DNA of 64,000 bases. Origin: Lachnospiraceae bacterium G11 (GTDB taxonomy: Bacteria; Bacillota; Clostridia; Lachnospirales; Lachnospiraceae). Within the stretch, counting starts at the first letter, position 1, and every line of letters begins with the position of its first letter. The stretch lies in assembly GCA_900103495.1 (NCBI GenBank), contig FMWZ01000006.1, forward strand, positions 1 through 64,000, given 5' to 3'. The notes beneath the pieces are model-generated. The model saw only the letters and a list, made by a program, of their open reading frames with translations. It was not told the DNA's origin and searched no databases. Both the position numbers and the translations under genes were made by a program. This document shows positions 1-8,018 of the stretch, piece after piece.

Positions 1-211
1 TGGCTTTAATCGTATCTTTACGACGATTATAAGCAAGGCTGGTGGCAACATAGGGATTATAGCTTCCATTTACGGTATTTCGCGATAGTTCTCTGCTTAT
101 GGAAGAAGCATTCCTACCCAATATGTCACTAATACTTCTTAGAGAATACTGTTTCTTTAAAAGTTGAAGTAGAATAATTCTTTCATCTAATGTAAAATGT
201 GAGTACGACAT
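1..211 (-). mobile_element. IS30-family transposase, N-terminal part, cut by window edge
   Basis: Reading the minus strand from an ATG at 211 gives 70 codons that run off the window start. The product begins MSYSHFTLDERIILLQLL and continues through a helix-turn-helix with ILGRNASSISRELSRN, which is the HTH_38 signature of IS30 transposases, followed by the NGSYNPYVA stretch usual in that family. A ribosome site AAAGGGG precedes the ATG by six bases. The DDE catalytic part would lie to the left of the window, so it cannot be said whether the element is intact. The region just upstream of the start carries inverted repeats (see 190-279). Confidence 0.85.
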
Positions 212-279
212 AATGGACCCCTTTCGTAAAAAGTACGTGTGGTAACTTACATTTTACATCAAGAGTACATTATGTCGTA
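190..279. repeat. Inverted repeats at the 5' side of the IS30 transposase
   Basis: ATGTAAAATGT at 190-200 is matched by ACATTTTACAT at 249-259, and TACGACATAATG at 204-215 by CATTATGTCGTA at 268-279. Both pairs straddle the transposase start codon. They may be the promoter/operator or lie close to the element's terminal inverted repeat; the exact end of the element is not visible. Confidence 0.5.
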
Positions 280-333
280 TTTAATTGCTTAGAAAAACTG
301 TGACGTGGGTGTTGCACTTCAGATGATAATCTA

Positions 334-385
334 AGCTGTCCCCAAATTGCACGGTGCAAATCGGGGACAGTCCCCAAATTGCACA
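334..385. repeat. Dispersed palindrome, copy 1 (double form)
   Basis: Two copies of the core GGGGACAGTCCCC / GTGCAATTTGGGG palindrome joined tail to tail; the outer left part is missing or degenerate. It belongs to a family with eight copies in this window and lies between the IS30 end and the esterase promoter. Confidence 0.85.
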
Positions 386-471
386 TCAGCTCAAAACTGC
401 ACCTTCGCATTGACTATACCAAGGGGATTGGAAGAAAAAGGGGCAAATTTGATTAAGATTTGTTTAATTCA

Positions 472-480
472 TGCTATAAT
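472..480 (+). promoter_or_regulatory. Extended -10 promoter of the esterase gene
   Basis: TGCTATAAT is a full TG-n-TATAAT extended -10 box 36 bases before the esterase ATG; no good -35 box is seen. The site GAGGAAGG follows at about 500-507. Confidence 0.6.
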
Positions 481-516
481 TCACTAGGAATTATTTTTTG
501 AGGAAGGTATAGCACA

Positions 517-1257
517 ATGTATATTTACGACGACAAAACAAGACTCAACGCATTTCTTGACATGCCAAAGGACGGGGCTGATAAGTGCCCGCTTTGCATT
601 ATAATTCACGGCTTCACGGGTTACGCTACAGAGACTCACATTATTGGAGTTCAGGAAGCCATGAACGAAATCGGCATCGCTACCCTTAGGGTTGAAATGT
701 ACGGCCACGGCGAAAGCGATGGAGAGTTCAGAAACCACACGCTGCACAAATGGATTTCAAATGCCATGGCAGCTTTTGACTATGTAAAGACTTTGGATTT
801 CGTTACGGAGGTTTATCTTTGCGGCCACTCCCAGGGCGGACTCCTTTCCATGCTTGTTGCCCCTATGGAAAAAGAGGTGGTAAAGCTTCTCATTCCCTTG
901 TCACCTGCCATCTGTATCCCCAAGGGCGCAAGAGCAGGAAACCTTCTTGGGATTCCCTTTGACCCGGATCATGTGCCCGACGAACTGGCCTGGGATGACA
1001 GAACTTTGGACGGAAAGTACATAAGAGTTGCACAGACCATCGATACAGACAGGGCTATTGCCGGATATAAGGGCAAGGTTTTGATTGTTCATGCGGACAC
1101 AGACGAGGTTGTTCCCTATGAGGATTCAGTGGACGCAGCGGCAAAGTATGCCGATTGCGAGCTGGTGACAATCAAAAATGATGATCACTGCTACAATGCT
1201 CATCTTGATCAGGTGAAAGAAGCGGTTAAAGAATTTTTATTAAGACAGCGCGGGTAA
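517..1257 (+). CDS. Cinnamoyl/feruloyl esterase, Est1E-like alpha/beta hydrolase
   Basis: A 246-residue cytoplasmic alpha/beta hydrolase without signal peptide. The sequence closely resembles the Butyrivibrio proteoclasticus feruloyl esterase Est1E as I remember it, including the N-terminal NDKTRLNA-like stretch and LCIIIHGFTG oxyanion region (residues 27-35). The catalytic triad is visible: Ser105 in GHSQGG, Asp196 in HADTDE and His224 in DDHCY. The lid between about residues 130 and 170 (PLSPA to KYIRVAQ) is of the Est1E type. By homology it would release ferulic or p-coumaric acid from plant cell wall esters taken up by the cell, fitting a rumen or gut fibre degrader. It has its own extended -10 promoter and is followed after 31 bases by the RNA methylase. 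Confidence 0.9.
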   Translation: MYIYDDKTRLNAFLDMPKDGADKCPLCIIIHGFTGYATETHIIGVQEAMNEIGIATLRVEMYGHGESDGEFRNHTLHKWISNAMAAFDYVKTLDFVTEVYLCGHSQGGLLSMLVAPMEKEVVKLLIPLSPAICIPKGARAGNLLGIPFDPDHVPDELAWDDRTLDGKYIRVAQTIDTDRAIAGYKGKVLIVHADTDEVVPYEDSVDAAAKYADCELVTIKNDDHCYNAHLDQVKEAVKEFLLRQRG

Positions 1258-1288
1258 GAAAACAGACAGCGAATAAGAAGCGGTATTT

Positions 1289-2131
1289 ATGGAAACAATA
1301 AAAATCAGTGATTTAAATACAGAAGAGCTTTCGATTTTTGGCGAAACATCAGAGATTCAGCTCTACAGATACTATGAGCCGGAGCCCGGGATTTTCATTG
1401 CGGAAAGCCCCAATGTGGTGATGCGCGCCATTGAGGCGGGGCATGTGCCCTTTCGAATGTTGGTGGAAGATAAGCTTTATGACAAGGAGATTCCTCCCAT
1501 AGTTTCAGAGCTTGATAGGCTCCACGGACCGGAATCCACAGCCGGCCTTACTGTCTACGTGGGAGACCACGAAACCCTAAAGGACCTTACGGGATATGCT
1601 TTGGTAAAAGGCCTCTGGTGCGCCTTTAGACGCTCACCTGTTATGGGCTTACGAGAGTTTTGCGAGGGAAAGAGACGACTTGCCGTGTTATTCGATGTGG
1701 TTAATCCCACAAATGTAGGCGCCATAGTCCGTTCTGCAGCCGCAATGGGTGTGGACGGAGTGGTTCTTACCCACGGGAGTGTGAATCCTTTATACAGAAG
1801 AGCTTCAAGAGTGAGTATGGGTACGGTTTTTCAGATTCCCTGGACCATGGCCACAAAGGATGAAAGTGAAGGGGTGAATTTGATTGGACTTCTTCATGAA
1901 TTTGGCTTTGAAACAGCCGCCATGGCTTTGACTGACAAGTCAGTCGGAATAAATGACACACGTGTCAAAAACGCAGAAAAGCTTGCAATAGTGCTGGGTA
2001 CAGAGGGCGACGGCTTGCCCACAGAGGTAATCGAAGCCTGCACCCACACCATAAAGATTCCAATGTACCACGGAGTGGATTCCTTAAATGTTGCCGCCGC
2101 CAGCGCAGTGGCATTCTGGGAATTGGTATAG
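1289..2131 (+). CDS. TrmH/SpoU-family RNA 2'-O-methyltransferase
   Basis: 280 residues with the complete SPOUT trefoil-knot signature: motif 1 NPTNVGAIVRSAAAMG (residues 139-154), motif 2 LGTEGDGLP (236-244) and motif 3 IPMYHGVDSLNVAAASAVAF (257-276). The N-terminal 110 residues form the usual L30e-like RNA-binding extension. The family transfers a methyl group from SAM to a ribose 2'-OH in rRNA or tRNA; the exact nucleotide cannot be told from sequence. It is probably cotranscribed with the esterase and ends just before a dispersed palindrome. Confidence 0.9.
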   Translation: METIKISDLNTEELSIFGETSEIQLYRYYEPEPGIFIAESPNVVMRAIEAGHVPFRMLVEDKLYDKEIPPIVSELDRLHGPESTAGLTVYVGDHETLKDLTGYALVKGLWCAFRRSPVMGLREFCEGKRRLAVLFDVVNPTNVGAIVRSAAAMGVDGVVLTHGSVNPLYRRASRVSMGTVFQIPWTMATKDESEGVNLIGLLHEFGFETAAMALTDKSVGINDTRVKNAEKLAIVLGTEGDGLPTEVIEACTHTIKIPMYHGVDSLNVAAASAVAFWELV

Positions 2132-2137
2132 AAACTG

Positions 2138-2220
2138 TTGGGCCGATGTGCAATTTGGGGCCTGTCCCCAAATTGCACCGTGCAAAACGGGGACAGGCCC
2201 CAAATTGCACATCGGCCCAA
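2138..2220. repeat. Dispersed palindrome, copy 2 (double form)
   Basis: The best preserved double copy. The outer arms at 2138-2162 and 2196-2220 are perfect 25-bp inverted repeats; inside lie CCTGTCCCC and GGGGACAGG. It starts seven bases after the methylase stop and ends before a TATAAT box (2236-2241), so it could serve as terminator for the upstream gene. Confidence 0.9.
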
Positions 2221-2280
2221 ACTGCAAATACATGGTATAATAGACGCATGAGACCATCAAGAAATGAAAAAGAAAACGCA

Positions 2281-2700
2281 ATGAGGGAAAAGCTTATTGC
2301 GGAACTTTACGAAAATCAATTTAATAAATTCGTCGGATTTGAGGTTTTGGAGCTTGGCCCCACATACAGTAAGGCCAAGGTGAAATGCTCGGAGAAAATC
2401 CAGAATCCCTACGGAAGTATCCACGGGGGAGCTTTGCTTGCCTTGGTAGACACTATGGCGGGAGCAACGGGCTGCATGAACGGCTACTATGTTACTACCG
2501 TTTCTGCAAATCTTAATTTCCTTTTGCCTGCGGTCAATACCGAATACATCTACTGCGAGTGCATGAAGCTCAAGACCGGCAAGCACATTCTGGTTTTCGA
2601 TATCAGAATAACTGACGATGAAGGAAATCTTCTCGATAGCGGAGAGTTCTCGTTTTTTGCCAGCAAAACTCCGCTTCTTGACAATCCAAAGATATACTAG
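2281..2700 (+). CDS. Hotdog-fold thioesterase, PaaI-like
   Basis: 139 residues from the ATG at 2281. The open frame extends upstream through the palindrome, but that part encodes only repeat sequence, and a TATAAT box at 2236-2241 would start the transcript near 2248; an in-frame ATG at 2248 is the alternative start. The hotdog signature NPYGSIHGGALLALVDTMAG (residues 42-61) contains the HGG and Asp57 typical of PaaI/YbgC-type acyl-CoA thioesterases, followed by strands VTTVSANLNFL and GKHILVFDIRI. It likely hydrolyses an acyl- or aryl-CoA; the substrate is unknown. Confidence 0.85.
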   Translation: MREKLIAELYENQFNKFVGFEVLELGPTYSKAKVKCSEKIQNPYGSIHGGALLALVDTMAGATGCMNGYYVTTVSANLNFLLPAVNTEYIYCECMKLKTGKHILVFDIRITDDEGNLLDSGEFSFFASKTPLLDNPKIY

Positions 2701-2726
2701 CAAAAAATGCTATATGGGAGGGTAAA

Positions 2727-3416
2727 ATGGCTATACTCGGATTTTATGTGTTATCAATCATTTGTTTTCTGGGAGTTGTCTTTCAGGCTATATTCATTGC
2801 GGTGGAGCACAAAGAAAAATATGTTCCGGCAGTGATTTTCAAGGGCCTGGCATCCTGTTGCTTTGTGATTATGGGATTCCTTGGGTATAAAAACGCCCAG
2901 AATGGAGACTTTGCCAGACTGGTACTCCTTGGCCTGATATTCGGAGCTTTGGGAGATATACTTCTGAATCTGAGATTTGTATTCGCTAAGAAGGGGCAGC
3001 TGATTTTTCTAATAGGAATAGCAGCATTCCTGACGGGACATATCCTTTATCTTGCAGCGCTGATTCCCCTGTCATCGAGCCTGCTTGTTTCGGTTATCGC
3101 AGGCGTGGTGCTGGCAGCGATTCTTCTCGCCATCATCTTCAAGAAGTTTGAGGTTAAGATTGCTTTCAAAATCTTCGGTATCTTCTATATCGGTGCCATT
3201 GCCATAATGACGGTGGTTGCCATCGGAAACCTCATCGCATTGCAGGATACCAACAGAATTCTTTATGCAGTTGGTGCCGTGGCATTCCTGATTTCAGACG
3301 TGGTGCTGATTTTCAATACCTTCGGATCCGAAACCAAGTTTTCCATGAGAATCACAAACCTGGCGTTCTACTATGTGGGCCAGCTGTTAATTGCATTTTC
3401 ATTATTTTTCATATAG
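2727..3416 (+). CDS. YhhN/TMEM86-family membrane protein (lysoplasmalogenase-like)
   Basis: 229 residues, almost wholly hydrophobic with seven to eight predicted membrane helices. The paired acidic motifs of the YhhN family are present: FGALGDILLNLRF near residue 75 and FLISDVVLIFN near residue 193. Characterised relatives split the vinyl-ether bond of lysoplasmalogens. Plasmalogens do occur in anaerobic Clostridia, so the role is plausible but not proven. A GGGAGGG ribosome site precedes the ATG. It ends just before the third palindrome copy. Confidence 0.75.
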   Translation: MAILGFYVLSIICFLGVVFQAIFIAVEHKEKYVPAVIFKGLASCCFVIMGFLGYKNAQNGDFARLVLLGLIFGALGDILLNLRFVFAKKGQLIFLIGIAAFLTGHILYLAALIPLSSSLLVSVIAGVVLAAILLAIIFKKFEVKIAFKIFGIFYIGAIAIMTVVAIGNLIALQDTNRILYAVGAVAFLISDVVLIFNTFGSETKFSMRITNLAFYYVGQLLIAFSLFFI

Positions 3417-3423
3417 AGCAAAA

Positions 3424-3494
3424 TAATGTGCAGTTTGGGGCCTGTCCCCAAATTGCACCGTGCAGAATGGGGACAGGCCCAAATTGCACATAAT
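3424..3494. repeat. Dispersed palindrome, copy 3 (double form)
   Basis: Same architecture as the copy at 2138, with GTGCAGTTTGGGG on the left and CCCAAATTGCAC on the right. It fills nearly the whole gap between the YhhN gene and the next ribosome site GAGGAG (3496-3501). Confidence 0.9.
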
Positions 3495-3507
3495 GAGGAG
3501 AAATGCC

Positions 3508-3774
3508 ATGTTTTACGTACCTGATGGCACTGAGCGTGCCGGATTTTATGAATGTGAGGATTGCGGAACCCGCTTTCTGGATATAAGAATTGCCCCGAGG
3601 ATTACCTGCCCATATTGCGGGGAGGAGCCGGATATGGAGATTGGACCTGACGATGAGATGCCTTCTGCATCAGAGGCGGCCAAACTTATCCAGATGGTTG
3701 AAGGAGAAGATGTGGAAAAATACGATGTTCTTCTAAGTCTCGCCATCACCGGCGGAGACTACGAGTGGATATAG
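3508..3774 (+). CDS. Small zinc-ribbon protein
   Basis: 88 residues starting at the ATG 3508, preceded by GAGGAG; an upstream extension of the frame is only palindrome sequence. A rubredoxin-like or zinc-ribbon pair of knuckles is clear: CEDC at residues 16-19 and CPYC at 35-38. The rest is acidic and ends in LLSLAITGGDYEWI. No signal peptide. Zinc ribbons of this size bind nucleic acid or protein partners, but no function can be assigned. Confidence 0.75.
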   Translation: MFYVPDGTERAGFYECEDCGTRFLDIRIAPRITCPYCGEEPDMEIGPDDEMPSASEAAKLIQMVEGEDVEKYDVLLSLAITGGDYEWI

Positions 3775-3787
3775 GGGGAAATATACT

Positions 3788-5749
3788 ATGAAGAAGAAAT
3801 TATTAAAGTTCACCGGATTATTTATCACGTTTATCATGGTGATGTGGTTTGCGGGATGCGGCAATAAAACCGCCGAGACCTCAGAAACCAACCCCGGGGA
3901 CAACCAAACCGCGGAAACCTCCGCCGGGACTGAGACCGAGACGCTCACAGAGGAACCGGCAAAAGAGCCGGAACACATTGAAACCTACGCCCTTACCCAG
4001 GGCTATAACGGAGACCTCATATACATCATTGACTCCGAGGGCAACAAGCTAAAAACCATCGACAGGGCGGATATAGCAAAGAATGTTCCGGATAATGAGA
4101 AGGAGCAGTATCGTTTTGCCTCAGAGGAAACCTACATGAGATGCACTCTGGCTGCCGAAGGCGACGGATTCCTTTTCTTCAGCGACACCGTTCCCGGTGA
4201 GGACAGCGACCAATATGAACATTCTGTTTTTGCGGTAAAAGAAGATGACTTAAAAATCTACCCTATCGCAAAGATTCCCAATGAGCACTATGTTATTTCA
4301 ACAGATTACTACGAAGGGGCCCTGTTTGTGGACTTCAGTTTTGGCTACGGAGAGAACAATGAGTATCTTGGAGTAGGCGAGAAGAAGTTTGTTTATGATG
4401 AGAACACTGACGTTTTTACCGAAAAGGATTCCGAGTATAACGGAGTCTTCGAGTCGGCGAAAGTTATGGGTGTCAGATTAAACGGAACCACCAGAGTTAT
4501 GGGATACAGCCAGGACTCCTTCACCCGCACCATGCATGAGTGCGGCTTCATCCTCGGAAGCACCGACAACGGCTATGCGATGGTGGATGACAGGGGTGCG
4601 GTTACCCCTTTGGTGAATTTCGAAGAAGGCTACATCAACATGTACAGCAAGGGCCACATGTTTTTCATAAATTCAAGCTACGACACAGGAGTGGCCGAGG
4701 CTTTTATCTATGATGTGGACGGAAAGGCCCTGAACCAGATTTCCGACGACTGGAGCCTGATTCAGTCCATCGGCCGAAACGGAAACGATTATTATTACTA
4801 CACTCAGGACGAGGAAAGTTACGGAATAAAGATAAACCACGTGTTTAAGTACAATGCGGAGTCAGGGCTCACCACGGCCCTTTACGAGGCAAAGAGCATC
4901 CCTGGGGTCAGCATTCAGCCGGGCGTTGAGGACTTCCAGCTTTGCGGCGATAAGATGTACGCCATTTGCTACGACGACGGCGCCACCAAGTGGATGCGAA
5001 TCGACAGCAGCAACGGTGTGGCGACCTACACCGACATCGACTGCCCCGTTTCCACCGTCGATATCTTTAATTATGGTAAAATCAGCTCAACCTCCATAGT
5101 GGACACCTGCCCCAATTGCGGCACCCCTTTGGTAAAAATATATGCGGAGCGCTTTGAACTTGACAGCAAGTACTCAAAGAACGCAGACAAGATAAATGAG
5201 ACCCTTAAGGATGTTCAGGACAGGGAGCTTTCTTATAGCACCGACGGCGATGACTACTATGGATCCGATTGTACGGAACATCAGGAGCATCCCACCTGGT
5301 ACACCATTACCGACGACTACACCGTGTCAGCCGTAAAAATCATCAATGATAAGTACCTTGCCGTGGACATGGGCGGTTACTGGTATGGAGGCGGCGCTCA
5401 CGGTATGCCCATGCGTGATCAGCACCTGTTTGACCTTGAAACCGGTGAGGAAAAAACGCTCGAAGATTTCTACACCATGACTAACGAGGACTTTAAAGCC
5501 CTTGTGGCATACAAGACCAAAGAGGACTTCCTCAAATATGAAAACGGCGAATCGCCTTATTTTGCAGCTGATGCAGATACTGTATTCAATGACGCATATG
5601 AATATGCAGAGCTTGACAGAGGTACCGTAGATTTTGCCGAGGATGGCATATATTATTACTATCCTCCCTACGAGATGGGCCCCTATGCCGCAGGATATAT
5701 CGATGTTTTCATTTCCTATGAAGAGTTGCTGGGAAGGGAAGAGTTGTAA
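3788..5749 (+). CDS. Lipoprotein with C-terminal DUF3298 (RsiV-like) domain
   Basis: 653 residues. A lipoprotein signal ends in WFAGC with Cys24 as the lipidated residue, followed by a Thr/Glu/Pro-rich linker to about residue 55. Residues 60-430 look like a beta-rich propeller or repeat fold with many Asp/Gly/Tyr turns. A CPNCG knuckle lies near residue 440. The C-terminal 150 residues carry the DUF3298 pattern: YWYGGGAHG, FDLETGEEKTLEDF, and IYYYYPPYEMGPYAAGYIDV. DUF3298 forms the extracellular part of RsiV, which binds lysozyme; here there is no sigma factor next door, so lysozyme sensing is only a possibility. Exposed on the outer face of the membrane. Confidence 0.75.
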   Translation: MKKKLLKFTGLFITFIMVMWFAGCGNKTAETSETNPGDNQTAETSAGTETETLTEEPAKEPEHIETYALTQGYNGDLIYIIDSEGNKLKTIDRADIAKNVPDNEKEQYRFASEETYMRCTLAAEGDGFLFFSDTVPGEDSDQYEHSVFAVKEDDLKIYPIAKIPNEHYVISTDYYEGALFVDFSFGYGENNEYLGVGEKKFVYDENTDVFTEKDSEYNGVFESAKVMGVRLNGTTRVMGYSQDSFTRTMHECGFILGSTDNGYAMVDDRGAVTPLVNFEEGYINMYSKGHMFFINSSYDTGVAEAFIYDVDGKALNQISDDWSLIQSIGRNGNDYYYYTQDEESYGIKINHVFKYNAESGLTTALYEAKSIPGVSIQPGVEDFQLCGDKMYAICYDDGATKWMRIDSSNGVATYTDIDCPVSTVDIFNYGKISSTSIVDTCPNCGTPLVKIYAERFELDSKYSKNADKINETLKDVQDRELSYSTDGDDYYGSDCTEHQEHPTWYTITDDYTVSAVKIINDKYLAVDMGGYWYGGGAHGMPMRDQHLFDLETGEEKTLEDFYTMTNEDFKALVAYKTKEDFLKYENGESPYFAADADTVFNDAYEYAELDRGTVDFAEDGIYYYYPPYEMGPYAAGYIDVFISYEELLGREEL

Positions 5750-5758
5750 AGGAAGTGA

Positions 5759-5846
5759 GGGGGGCCGTCTTCTTGCGGGGTTTTGCTTGATTTTTTGGGG
5801 GGCTTCTTGCGGGGGTCTTGCGGGATTGGGGGGATTCTTGCGGGGG
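5759..5846 (+). other. Cluster of G-runs (possible G-quadruplex)
   Basis: Seven G-tracts lie within 88 bases on the plus strand: 5759-5764, 5777-5780, 5797-5802, 5811-5815, 5822-5824, 5828-5833 and 5842-5846. The short phrase TTCTTGCGGG recurs three times between them. Loops are 3-16 bases, so a quadruplex in the transcript or the coding strand is possible. It sits right after the lipoprotein stop codon. Confidence 0.6.
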
Positions 5847-5878
5847 TCTCGAGCATTCCCTGCTTCGGTTGCCGCGAA

Positions 5879-6250
5879 GTACTACTTAAATGCTGAAACG
5901 GCGGATTTGTTAGTACGGTTTTGCTGATGGGTACTACTGAAATTTCAGAAATGCTGAATTCATTAGTACAGCATCGGCGGTGGGTACTACTGAAATATCG
6001 GAAACGGCAGATTCATTAGTACAGTTTCGCCGTGCTGGACTACTGAAATGCAGGAATGTTGAATTCATTAGTACAACCCTGACGGCGCGTACTACTCAAA
6101 TTATAAGGATGTTGAATTCATTAGTATGATTTTCAACGTAGCGGACTACTGAAATGTAGAATTATTGAATTCATTAGTACAACCTCGACGGCGCGTACTA
6201 CTGAAATGCAGAAATGTAAAATTCTATAGTATGACTTCGCTGAAAACTGC
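5879..6250 (+). repeat. Tandem array of about seven 52-54 bp units (array 1)
   Basis: The word ACTACT recurs at 5881, 5933, 5986, 6039, 6091, 6145 and 6197 (spacing 52, 53, 53, 52, 54, 52). Each unit reads roughly ATTCATTAGTAC - 12 to 15 variable bases rich in CG - GTACTACTGAAAT - about 12 bases. TTAGTAC and GTACTA form inverted arms, so each unit can fold as a hairpin. Units differ at many positions, more so than in array 2 at 45397. The array is noncoding and fills the gap between two lipoprotein genes. Confidence 0.9.
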
Positions 6251-6305
6251 AGGACGTAGTGATTAGCAAGAAATGTAAAACCCCAAAAGGACTTGGTGAG
6301 TTCCT

Positions 6306-7925
6306 ATGTTTGTGAGAAAACGGGCAATAGCAATTCTGGGAATATCTGCTCTAATTATCTCGGGCTGTGGTGCGAGCTCTGAAAGTGCACTTATTTCCAA
6401 TCCAGGTTCTAACGGCAGCATTGGCGGACAGTATATCAGTGAGCAAAATAGTGCAGAGAACCTTTCTGTAAACAACGAGCCTCAGGATGTAATTCCTGAG
6501 GCTTATTATAGTGACGATGAAAGAATTGCCAAGCTGGCAGCTGCCATGTATAACGGCGGAGAATTTGAGGGAAGCGAGACCGGAGGAAGCTTCAGGACAC
6601 CATCCGCATCAAACTCCACGCCTTCGGGAACATCCTCCACTGCAGGAGGATCGACATCCACTCCATCTCCATCCCCTACACCGGCCGGCACTGCCACACC
6701 CACACCGACAGGTACGGGTACACCAACACCGACTCCCTCTGGTACGGCTACACCGACACCAACTCCCAGGCCAACACCCTCAGGGAACCCTAAACCCAAC
6801 ACAGACATTGCTCCCATGGAAGTGATATTCTACGACATCGGACAGGGGGATTGTACTTTGGTAAAATGCGACGGTCACTCCTTGTTAATTGACTGCGGCG
6901 AAACCACCAAAGGCTCAGAGGTTCGACTGAAATTATTACAGAAGCAAAATGTTGAGAACCTGGATTTTCTGATGCTTACACACCCTGATTCAGACCATAT
7001 CGGCGGTGCAGCTTCAGTTATCGATAACGTGAAGATAGATGCCATCTGGATGAGTGACTTCGTTAAGACCAACGATGTTTACACCAGGCTAATGGATACA
7101 ATAAGGCGAAAAGATGTGTATTATTACACTCCCAAGCCGGGCAATGAGTATTATCTTGGGGATGCCGTGATTAAGGTAATTGCACCCAATAATACATACG
7201 ATAATCCCAATGATTCTTCTATAGGAATCATAATTGAACACGGAGAAAACCGCTTCCTCTTCGCAGGGGATGCGACCACAAATGCCGAAGCAGACATAAT
7301 AAAGAACGGAATGGATATTTCTGCCGACGTATATAAAGTTAACCATCATGGAAGCGCGTCATCTACTTCTCAGGCCTTCCTTGATGCGGTTAATCCCACA
7401 TATGCTGTGATCAGCTGTGGAAAGAACAACGACTATGGTCATCCTACCAAGGAAGTCCTTGATAAGCTTAAGTCAAAGAACGTAAGTGTTTTCAGGACAG
7501 ATGAGCAAGGTACAGTTACGGTCACTTCCGATGGCAGTAACCTTACCTGGAGCACTGAACCCTCCACCACCTGGGCAGCTGGAACCGGAACAGCCAAGAC
7601 CTACGGTGAGACAGCCTATGCCGGGGGAACGCCCACGCCCACGCCTTCTCCTACACCTGCTTCTACACCTTTCATAGTGAATAATGTAGGAGATACCGGC
7701 AATATGGACAGGTCATTGCCAACGGGAACCCCGAGCAGCTTTGAAGGAATTACAAATGAGCCCGGAGGTCAGTATGTGCTAAACACCCACACAATGAAGT
7801 TTCACTATAAAGACTGTAAAGATGTGGGTAGAATTGATGCTGAGAACAGAATCGACACCAATTTGTCCGCGTCTGATATCACAGCCAAGGGATTTTCTCC
7901 TTGTCAGCACTGTAAACCCAGGTGA
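6306..7925 (+). CDS. Secreted lipoprotein with ComEC-type metallo-beta-lactamase domain
   Basis: 539 residues. The signal ends IISGC, with Cys21 as lipid anchor. A Ser/Thr/Pro linker rich in TPTPTP covers about residues 95-165. Then comes a metallo-beta-lactamase fold: YDIGQGDCTLV, the metal motif THPDSDHIGG, an LFAGDA metal-Asp strand and VNHHGSASST. This is the arrangement of the C-terminal domain of ComEC/Rec2. A second Pro/Thr linker leads to a 45-residue tail with HYKDCKD and CQHC, resembling the metal-binding module at the N terminus of Ada. The protein would act outside the cell, possibly as a nuclease or phosphodiesterase. A full-length ComEC is encoded separately at 39135. Confidence 0.85.
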   Translation: MFVRKRAIAILGISALIISGCGASSESALISNPGSNGSIGGQYISEQNSAENLSVNNEPQDVIPEAYYSDDERIAKLAAAMYNGGEFEGSETGGSFRTPSASNSTPSGTSSTAGGSTSTPSPSPTPAGTATPTPTGTGTPTPTPSGTATPTPTPRPTPSGNPKPNTDIAPMEVIFYDIGQGDCTLVKCDGHSLLIDCGETTKGSEVRLKLLQKQNVENLDFLMLTHPDSDHIGGAASVIDNVKIDAIWMSDFVKTNDVYTRLMDTIRRKDVYYYTPKPGNEYYLGDAVIKVIAPNNTYDNPNDSSIGIIIEHGENRFLFAGDATTNAEADIIKNGMDISADVYKVNHHGSASSTSQAFLDAVNPTYAVISCGKNNDYGHPTKEVLDKLKSKNVSVFRTDEQGTVTVTSDGSNLTWSTEPSTTWAAGTGTAKTYGETAYAGGTPTPTPSPTPASTPFIVNNVGDTGNMDRSLPTGTPSSFEGITNEPGGQYVLNTHTMKFHYKDCKDVGRIDAENRIDTNLSASDITAKGFSPCQHCKPR

Positions 7926-8018
7926 TAACCTGCCGTTTTTGTCATATAATTGATATCAGATTGAATTAACTTGAACAAATACACATACAACACGACATTA
8001 AGTGAAGGGAGTAAACAG

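Noticed and set aside
2146-2280. N-terminal extension of the thioesterase through the palindrome
   Set aside because: It encodes only repeat sequence, and the TATAAT at 2236-2241 would start the transcript after it.
5879-6250. Array 1 as a CRISPR array
   Set aside because: The whole 52-54 bp period is similar between units, with no unique spacers, and no cas genes are present.
6506-6817. Minus-strand frame rich in Gly-Val repeats
   Set aside because: It is the mirror of the Thr-Pro repeat DNA of the lipoprotein gene and has no ribosome site.
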